11,390 nucleotides of DNA from positions 1-11,390 of the forward strand of contig CAAEKX010000280.1 in NCBI GenBank assembly GCA_900756605.1. The letters are read 5' to 3'. Positions 1 to 5,479 of this stretch are shown piece after piece. Under the pieces are notes generated by a model. That model did no database searches. It was given only the letters and a program-made list of their open reading frames with translations, and was not told the DNA's origin. A program made the position numbers and the translations under genes. The stretch is from Coriobacteriia bacterium (GTDB taxonomy: Bacteria; Actinomycetota; Coriobacteriia; Coriobacteriales; QAMH01). The number at the start of each line of letters is the position of its first letter. Within the stretch, counting starts at the first letter, position 1.

Positions 1-1
1 C

Positions 2-1066
2 ACCGAGGCCGAGCGCGGGCGCGGCATCCAAACGATGCTCTCGCTGGGGGTCCCGGTCGCGGACGCAGCGGTGAGCGCAGACATCCCCGAGGACAAGGCC
101 GAGTCCTACGTGCGGGGCACGAAGGTCGTGCCCGTGGACGCTGTGAACCTGGACTTCGAGGCTGTGGCGCTCATGGGCGAATACGACGACGTGCTCACCG
201 AGGACGACGTGGTGGCCGTGCTCTCCAAGAAGAGCTACTGGGACCGCCAGGCGATCTGCCGCAAGGCACGGGCCCGCGCGGCGGCCGAAGATGAGACGGC
301 GCGCCTGGAATCACTCGGCGTCAAGGTGGTGGATGCGGACTCCCTCGGCGAGGGATACCACGGATGCAACGGCGAATGCGGGCATCCCGGGCTCGTGGCC
401 GTCGTGAAGCCCCAGGCCTGGGGCGAGGGGGCCGACACCACCTTCTACTGCGACGACGAGTCCCACGACTACCAGCCCACTCCCGAGGAGATCGCGGAGA
501 CAGAGGCCTACCTCGGGCGCAAGGCGACGCTAGAGGCCATGGACGGGCGTATCGCGGAGTTCGCCAAGTCCGTCTACCCGAAGTTCCCGGCCAAAGGCCA
601 GTCGAAGCTGCGCCAGTGGGTCCACGAGACCTTCGAGGCCTGCTACGAGTGCGAGCCCGACGACGCCTGGGAGGGCTTCAAGGAGCCGCGCGGAAAGGCG
701 CTCGACCAGTTCATCCTGATGCGCACCATCCCGGCCTGCGTGCCCAGTGTTCCCGACCGCACCCTCAAATGCGGCTATGAGCCCTGGTCTTACGACGTGG
801 ACGACCTGCTCGGCTTCGTATCCTTCATGGACGACGTGCTCATGCCCGCAGGGTACGAGCTCTCCGAGGAGGAGCGCGACCTGATGGACCACCTCCACGG
901 GATCTTCGCTGCCGAGGACGAGGAGGATATCTTCGGCGAGGGCGATGCCGAGACCGATACGGACGGCGAGCCTCCCTTCGACGCCGACGAGCAGCCCCTT
1001 GAGGAGCCACCCTTCGACGTGGACGAGGACGATGCCGATGACCCGGCCCTGGCGAAGGCGGCCTGA
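2..1066 (+). CDS. ParB-like partition/nuclease-family protein, 5'-truncated by the window edge
   Basis: The reading frame is open from base 2, upstream of the first in-frame ATG (35), so the gene probably starts outside the window. The first residues (RGIQTMLSLGVPVADAA, then a second short helix) resemble the helix-turn-helix segment that follows the N-terminal ParB/Spo0J domain in plasmid and ICE ParB-like proteins; such proteins bind DNA and help partition or maintain an element. The middle has a possible metal-binding cluster (CNGECGHPG, then FYCDDESHD about 45 residues later). The last 60 or so residues are extremely acidic, with an imperfect repeat built on EPPFD-D. It ends at TGA 1064-1066, just before a hairpin terminator. 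Codon use is very GC-rich, like the next gene and unlike everything from 1.5 to 11.3 kb. The ParB assignment is a moderate-confidence family call from a fragment; an unrelated mobile-element hypothetical protein is the alternative. Confidence 0.5.
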   Translation, partial: TEAERGRGIQTMLSLGVPVADAAVSADIPEDKAESYVRGTKVVPVDAVNLDFEAVALMGEYDDVLTEDDVVAVLSKKSYWDRQAICRKARARAAAEDETARLESLGVKVVDADSLGEGYHGCNGECGHPGLVAVVKPQAWGEGADTTFYCDDESHDYQPTPEEIAETEAYLGRKATLEAMDGRIAEFAKSVYPKFPAKGQSKLRQWVHETFEACYECEPDDAWEGFKEPRGKALDQFILMRTIPACVPSVPDRTLKCGYEPWSYDVDDLLGFVSFMDDVLMPAGYELSEEERDLMDHLHGIFAAEDEEDIFGEGDAETDTDGEPPFDADEQPLEEPPFDVDEDDADDPALAKAA

Positions 1067-1077
1067 CATGCCTTCCA

Positions 1078-1116
1078 GCCGCCCGGCCCCAGCCACGGGT
1101 CGGGCGGCCCCTTCTC
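1078..1116 (+). terminator. Rho-independent terminator after the ParB-like gene
   Basis: Arms 1078-1089 and 1097-1108 pair over 12 bp, with one G-T wobble, around a 7-nt loop. The core is GCCGCCCG against CGGGCGGC. A pyrimidine-rich tract (cccttctcttct) follows on the plus strand. It lies 12 bases after the stop codon of the ParB-like gene. The U-run is interrupted by C, so termination may be incomplete and the next gene could be partly cotranscribed. Confidence 0.6.
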
Positions 1117-1146
1117 TTCTCATTCCACCGACAAGGAGGTACCGAC

Positions 1147-1521
1147 ATGAAACGCACGCTCGATGTGATGGCAGTGCCCGTGGGGCGCGAGCCCGAGCCC
1201 AAGGCCCTCGAATCCGACGAGAACGGCAGCTTCCTTAAGGCGCTCCAGGGCTGCGTAGGCGGCCCGATCGAGCCGCTTTCCTGGCTCTTCGACGACGCGC
1301 CCGCGGGCTACTGCAACGAGGAGGGGGTGCTCGGCGCGACCTTCCTCGACGCCAACCGGGCGGTCTACGCCGACAAGGCCATGGAGTACGCCGGATTCCT
1401 GAGCCAGCTCGACTTCGCAACGCCCGTGCGAGAAGACGACCCCTACGCCATCGCGTTCGGCGATATGGCGTTCTGCATAAAGCTGCAGGATGATACGACT
1501 CTGCATGATAATCACTACTAG
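1147..1521 (+). CDS. DUF3846-family mobile-element protein with an apparently replaced C-terminus
   Basis: This 124-residue protein has an ideal Shine-Dalgarno sequence (AAGGAGGT, 1133-1140) six bases before the ATG. Residues about 30-110 fit the DUF3846 pattern: a helical ALQGCVGGPIE segment, then a FDD...CNEEG stretch, then a strand-rich end near YAIAFGDMAFC. DUF3846 proteins are small, functionally uncharacterised, and common on phages, plasmids and conjugative elements. Up to Cys110 (base 1476) the codons are GC-rich like the ParB-like gene. The last 14 residues (IKLQDDTTLHDNHY) come from much lower-GC DNA and do not look like a natural family end. The simplest reading is that the original 3' end was displaced by the incoming segment and the frame now runs into foreign sequence until TAG 1519-1521. 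A small hypothetical protein with an unusual tail is the alternative. Confidence 0.65.
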   Translation: MKRTLDVMAVPVGREPEPKALESDENGSFLKALQGCVGGPIEPLSWLFDDAPAGYCNEEGVLGATFLDANRAVYADKAMEYAGFLSQLDFATPVREDDPYAIAFGDMAFCIKLQDDTTLHDNHY

Positions 1522-1581
1522 CTCACCAACGTTAAATGCGTAATACCATCAAAGCGAGCGTGATGCTTAAGAACAAAAACG

Positions 1582-1618
1582 GGCGACGTCTCCTAGGGGA
1601 TAGAAACGAGACGTCGCC
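1582..1618 (-). terminator. Intrinsic terminator of the permease/hydroxytransferase operon
   Basis: A perfect 11-bp inverted repeat (GGCGACGTCTC 1582-1592; GAGACGTCGCC 1608-1618) encloses a 15-nt loop. Read on the minus strand it is followed by gtttttgttc, a T-tract complementary to 1571-1580. It lies 45 bases beyond the stop codon of the last permease, where the minus-strand operon should end. The plus-strand side lacks a T-tract, so it is directional. Confidence 0.85.
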
Positions 1619-1662
1619 ACAGAGAAAGAAGGTAGAAATAAGGTCTAATTCATGCACACTAG

Positions 1663-3042
1663 TTACCCATGGTGACCCCCTATCCTAACAAGACCTTCAT
1701 CTATAGAGGCAATCTGTTCTGCGACGTCTTCAGCGCCGTCTTCCCACTGCGTTGAGCTTTTCCTTCCGGGAAGAAGTAGGTTAAGGATTACGGCAGAAAA
1801 GGCCGTTCCTGGTATGCCGCACAGAAACATCGAAACCCAAAACGGAAACTGAGCCAAAGACTCAGGGAATGCGTTAAACCCAATTCCTATCGCCGTGGAA
1901 ACAGCGACAATAGTCACAACCCTTTCATTTGGCCGAGACTCCATGATGATCTTGATGCCATTGACGAGGATAACGCCGAACATAAGGAGAACCGCTCCAC
2001 CAAAGACCGCCGTGGGAATCACGGAACAAAGGGTGCTTATCTTTGGGCAAATACCTGCAAGCACCATGATGAATCCCGCAACGGCGACGACGTAGCGACT
2101 GCACACTTTCGTGAAGCCAAGAAGTCCGACATCTGCACTCGCAGATATAGTAGGTCCACAGTTGAAGATTCCGGAAACAGCGCTTGTTATCGCCTGAGTG
2201 AAGATAACGCCACGCGTCTCTCTCTTAGTCGGCATCCTGTCTGCTGCTATCTTCGTCGTGGCGGAAACGTCGCCAAGCAATTCTGCCACACCACAGATCG
2301 CCAGAAACCCGATTGTAAGGCACGCATCCAAGGGAAATTCGATTCCCCAGTAGAGAGGCTGAGGGAAGCCGAACCAAGCTGCCTCTGCCACGGGCGCAAA
2401 ATCAACCTTACCCATGAACACTGCCACAATGAAACCGATGCAGAGGCCTAACAAAGGCGCTGCACCATGCAAAAAGCCCTTCCCTAGAACATGAAACGCC
2501 AACACCGCAATCAAGGTTATACCGGATAGAATAAAGTTTGACGGATCTCCATAGTCAGCGCTCCCGTTCCCGCCGGCGCAGTATCCAAGCGCCACACCGA
2601 TCAAGGTTGCGCCTAAAACGAAGACAACTGATCCAGATACGAATGGCGGGAAGATTACCCGCAGCTTGTCAGAGAAGGCAAAAAACACGAGACCGCATAT
2701 GAGGCTCCCGACCAGGCATGCCCCGACATAGCCAGCGTATCCAACTTGTGGAGCAATAAGAAGTGCCGGTGAAACGAACACGACACTCACAGTCATAGCT
2801 ATAGGCACTCTGCCGCCAACTGGTCCGATTCCCATCGTCTGTAAAATGGTGGATAAACCGGAAATGAAAAAGGCGCACGACACGAGAATCGCGGTCTGAA
2901 CCGGATCGAACCCAAGCCCCGCCGCAACCAAAAGAGGATATGGCAGGGCCTGAAACGCTATCAGGAGTGAGTGCTGGATACCAAAAGGGATCAGTTCCTT
3001 AACTGGCGGCTTATCATTTATTTTGTATCCTTCAGCTTTCAT
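1663..3042 (-). CDS. NCS2-family (nucleobase:cation symporter-2) permease, second copy
   Basis: This 459-residue integral membrane protein is a member of the xanthine/uracil/ascorbate permease family, which couples proton or sodium entry to uptake of nucleobase-like substrates through about 14 membrane segments. Family landmarks: the TM1 Gln-His pair (GIQHSL, His24), the TM8 glutamate with following GD (GVAELLGD, Glu254) that contacts substrate in UraA and XanQ, and a C-terminal GTAFSAVILNLLLPGR segment. The TM10 motif, usually Q-N-x-G, reads SADVG (Ala303-Asp304), so the usual substrate-contacting Gln is lost. The start at 3042 is an ATG preceded by GGAGAGGGGG; a TTG at 3072 is possible but has no ribosome site. 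It begins 38 bases after the stop of a clear paralogue, as last gene of the operon. Substrate unknown. A hydroxylated aromatic or heteroaromatic compound is inferred from the operon; a purine remains possible. Confidence 0.93.
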   Translation of the reverse strand: MKAEGYKINDKPPVKELIPFGIQHSLLIAFQALPYPLLVAAGLGFDPVQTAILVSCAFFISGLSTILQTMGIGPVGGRVPIAMTVSVVFVSPALLIAPQVGYAGYVGACLVGSLICGLVFFAFSDKLRVIFPPFVSGSVVFVLGATLIGVALGYCAGGNGSADYGDPSNFILSGITLIAVLAFHVLGKGFLHGAAPLLGLCIGFIVAVFMGKVDFAPVAEAAWFGFPQPLYWGIEFPLDACLTIGFLAICGVAELLGDVSATTKIAADRMPTKRETRGVIFTQAITSAVSGIFNCGPTISASADVGLLGFTKVCSRYVVAVAGFIMVLAGICPKISTLCSVIPTAVFGGAVLLMFGVILVNGIKIIMESRPNERVVTIVAVSTAIGIGFNAFPESLAQFPFWVSMFLCGIPGTAFSAVILNLLLPGRKSSTQWEDGAEDVAEQIASIDEGLVRIGGHHG

Positions 3043-3080
3043 GCGTCCCCCTCTCCACACTCTTGTGAGCAATTCGTCGA

Positions 3081-4604
3081 TTAACGCTTCTCATTGCTGG
3101 GGCGTTTTGCCGCTTCGAAGTCGATGGGCGAAACAACTTCGCCTGTCTTGGGTGCCTCGAGATTGCTGACATCCACTTCGACACCCATGAGGTTCTCTTC
3201 AGTCGTATCTTTGGTGAGGGTTTTGCGCTTATCCTCGCACGATTCCCCGCTTTGATCTTCGAGCGACTGCTTTTTGAGGTTGCGGCCCGGCAAGACCACG
3301 TTGAGGATAACCGCAACGAAGGCAGTGCCAGGAACACCACACAGCATCGTTGAAACCCAGAACGGGAACTGCGCCAAAGCGTCAGGGAATGAATTGAATC
3401 CGATTCCGACCGCAAGCGCCACGGCAAGGATTGTTTGAGTGCGACCAGTCTGCTCGCTCTCCATAATGATTTTCATTCCGTTTACGAGAATAGTGCCGAA
3501 CATCATCAATACAGCCCCACCGAACACCGGATTGGGGATGACGGAGAACACGGCCGCAAACTTCGGACACAGACCCATGACGAGGACAATCACGCCTGCG
3601 CATGCGACTGCATAGCGCGAGAATACCTTGGTGATGCCCATAAGTCCGATGTTCGCAGAGCCAGAGATGGTCGGGACGGCGTTGAAGATGCCTGCAAAGA
3701 CGCTCGTAACGGCCTGTGTTAGAACCGTTTTACGCGTTTCCTCAAGGGTGGCAGGCCTGCTTGCTGCCGTATCCACGGTAGCAGATGTCGTACCGAGAAT
3801 CTCGACCACGCCACAGACGGCGACGAGGGTCATAACGAGACAGGCATCTATCGGGAACGATATGCCCCAAGCAAGAGGCTGAGGCACGCCGAACCAAGCA
3901 GCCTCCTCAACTGAGGAGAAGTCGACCATTCCGAGACAGATGCTGATTACGAATCCGACAACCAATGCGATAAGAGGTGCTGCCCCCTGAATAAATCCTT
4001 TACCGAAGACGCTAAGCACAAGCGTTATCAAGAACGTGATGCCTGCGAGAGCAAGGAACATAGGATCGCCATAGTTTTCGACGCCCGCCCCACCAGCACA
4101 GTTGTTAAGTGCATTGCCAATGAGTCCCGTGCCCAAAACGAGCAGAACAGCGCCAGAGATGAAAGAAGGGAAGATGACCTTAAGCCATCCTGAGAATAGG
4201 ACGAATATCACTCCGCATACGATTGCCGCGACGATGCAGGCTCCCATATACCCGCCGAACCCAGATTGTGGAATGATCAGCGCAGCCGGCGCAATGAAGA
4301 CGAAGCTGCCGACCATGACCATCGGAATCTTTGCGCCTATCGGGCCGAGCCCAAAGCTCTGGATGAAGGTGCAGATGCCGCTCACAAACAACGCAGATGC
4401 TACCAACAATGCTGTCTGCACAGCATCCAATCCAACGCCTGCAGAAATGAGTAAGGGGGCAGGAAGAGTTTGAAAGAGTATGATGAGTGCGTGCTGCAGA
4501 CCGAACGCCAGAAGATGAGGCGTCTTTGGCAACTGGTTCATGCCAGTACCACGTTCCAGCTTTTCCTTCTTGGGTGTTTGTTTTGTATCTTGAGTTGTAT
4601 CCAT
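3081..4604 (-). CDS. NCS2-family permease, first copy, with a long cytoplasmic tail
   Basis: A 507-residue NCS2 permease, plainly paralogous to its downstream neighbour along the whole membrane core (shared PQPL-WGI-FP-DACL and NGxKIIMES segments). Landmarks are TM1 GLQHAL (His38) and the TM8 glutamate (GVVEIL, Glu268). The TM10 motif is SANIG (Ala317-Asn318): the usual motif Asn is kept but the preceding Gln is missing. It differs from copy two in a charged 29-residue N-terminal extension and a hydrophilic, acidic C-terminal tail from about residue 440 to 507. The family is usually 430-480 residues, so the tail is extra. The ATG has a strong site (AGGAG, 6-nt spacer). The gene lies 40 bases after the iron-sulfur subunit, in the same operon, so it is expected to be expressed with the enzyme and import its substrate or exchange substrate for product. 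That role is inference. Confidence 0.93.
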   Translation of the reverse strand: MDTTQDTKQTPKKEKLERGTGMNQLPKTPHLLAFGLQHALIILFQTLPAPLLISAGVGLDAVQTALLVASALFVSGICTFIQSFGLGPIGAKIPMVMVGSFVFIAPAALIIPQSGFGGYMGACIVAAIVCGVIFVLFSGWLKVIFPSFISGAVLLVLGTGLIGNALNNCAGGAGVENYGDPMFLALAGITFLITLVLSVFGKGFIQGAAPLIALVVGFVISICLGMVDFSSVEEAAWFGVPQPLAWGISFPIDACLVMTLVAVCGVVEILGTTSATVDTAASRPATLEETRKTVLTQAVTSVFAGIFNAVPTISGSANIGLMGITKVFSRYAVACAGVIVLVMGLCPKFAAVFSVIPNPVFGGAVLMMFGTILVNGMKIIMESEQTGRTQTILAVALAVGIGFNSFPDALAQFPFWVSTMLCGVPGTAFVAVILNVVLPGRNLKKQSLEDQSGESCEDKRKTLTKDTTEENLMGVEVDVSNLEAPKTGEVVSPIDFEAAKRPSNEKR

Positions 4605-4644
4605 TGTCGTCTCCTAAATCATGCGCTTCCGCGCCTTGAGTAAG

Positions 4645-5469
4645 TCAGGCTCTTGTAGGGGTTTTGAAAAACTGCAATTCCGGGTATGCCTGATCCTCTG
4701 CAGTGAGATCGACTTCGATCGATTGATCAAGGTACCCGTCCTTTTTCAGCCACAGCCTATATGAATCAGGGTCGACATTCTCCAGCCAGACGTCCCCGAA
4801 CTCATCGGTCTGCGACGTAAGCACGACTACATCATCACTTATTCTCTGCAGAAGGACCTCTGCACCTTCGACGACTTCATCCTCATCGACATCAACGACA
4901 GTGGCAGCAACGAACCGCTTTGGTTTGTTCAGATAGTAGACGCGTGGGGAGGTGTTCAATTCCGGCCGCAGAACAACGGCGTTTTTCAACTCATCGGCAA
5001 AGTCTGCCTCTTCCCCGAATCTGAGTGCACCCGTACAGCAAGCGTCTACGCACCGGGGAACCTCCCACCCGTCATCAAGGAGATGAGCACAGCCCGTACA
5101 CTTCTGGGGGATCTGAAGCTCCTCGTTCCAATAGATGGCACCATAAGGGCAAGCGTCGACAATCTCTTTTTGGCCTTTGGACTTCTCGGGGTCAAGAATC
5201 ACAAGGCCATCGTCGCGCCTATAGAGCGCATCGCTGCCCTTCATACATGGGGCATCGTCGCAATGATTGCATTGTGTGGGAAGGTAGTTGACGCGCACAT
5301 GGGGCGTCTTACCGCAAACCTCCTCTTCAACCTTGCACCAAAAATGCCCGGTATCAGGCTGTGGCATTGCGTACGGAAGCCATTCGTTGTCCACATGTTC
5401 ATCTTTGCAGGCGATCTGGCAGTTATGACAGCCATTGCATTTGTCTAGGTCGTATACAAAAACCTTCAT
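4645..5469 (-). CDS. Iron-sulfur small subunit of a pyrogallol hydroxytransferase-like molybdoenzyme (AthS-like)
   Basis: This 274-residue protein passes electrons within the Mo enzyme encoded upstream. Twelve cysteines (11, 14, 17, 21; 67, 70, 75; 107; 124, 127; 140, 144) suffice for three [4Fe-4S] clusters. The positions where DmsB-type ferredoxins bind a fourth cluster are lost (Ser79 and the run EKSKGQKE), which is the arrangement of the Pelobacter acidigallici transhydroxylase small subunit, a protein of about the same length. Residues from about 192 to the end form a transthyretin/Cna-B-like beta domain (EGAEVLLQ, TDEFGDVWLENV), also found in that subunit. There is no signal peptide or membrane segment, so it should be cytoplasmic. 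The start at 5469 is chosen because AGGAG (5477-5481) overlaps the TAG of the large-subunit gene, implying translational coupling; an upstream alternative at 5514 would overlap that gene by 35 bases. Confidence 0.92.
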   Translation of the reverse strand: MKVFVYDLDKCNGCHNCQIACKDEHVDNEWLPYAMPQPDTGHFWCKVEEEVCGKTPHVRVNYLPTQCNHCDDAPCMKGSDALYRRDDGLVILDPEKSKGQKEIVDACPYGAIYWNEELQIPQKCTGCAHLLDDGWEVPRCVDACCTGALRFGEEADFADELKNAVVLRPELNTSPRVYYLNKPKRFVAATVVDVDEDEVVEGAEVLLQRISDDVVVLTSQTDEFGDVWLENVDPDSYRLWLKKDGYLDQSIEVDLTAEDQAYPELQFFKTPTRA

Positions 5470-5479
5470 TTTTGCGCTC

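Noticed and set aside
530..1123. A 197-codon minus-strand open frame opposite the ParB-like gene
   Set aside because: GC-rich DNA commonly has long antisense frames. Its composition is low-complexity and there is no ribosome site.
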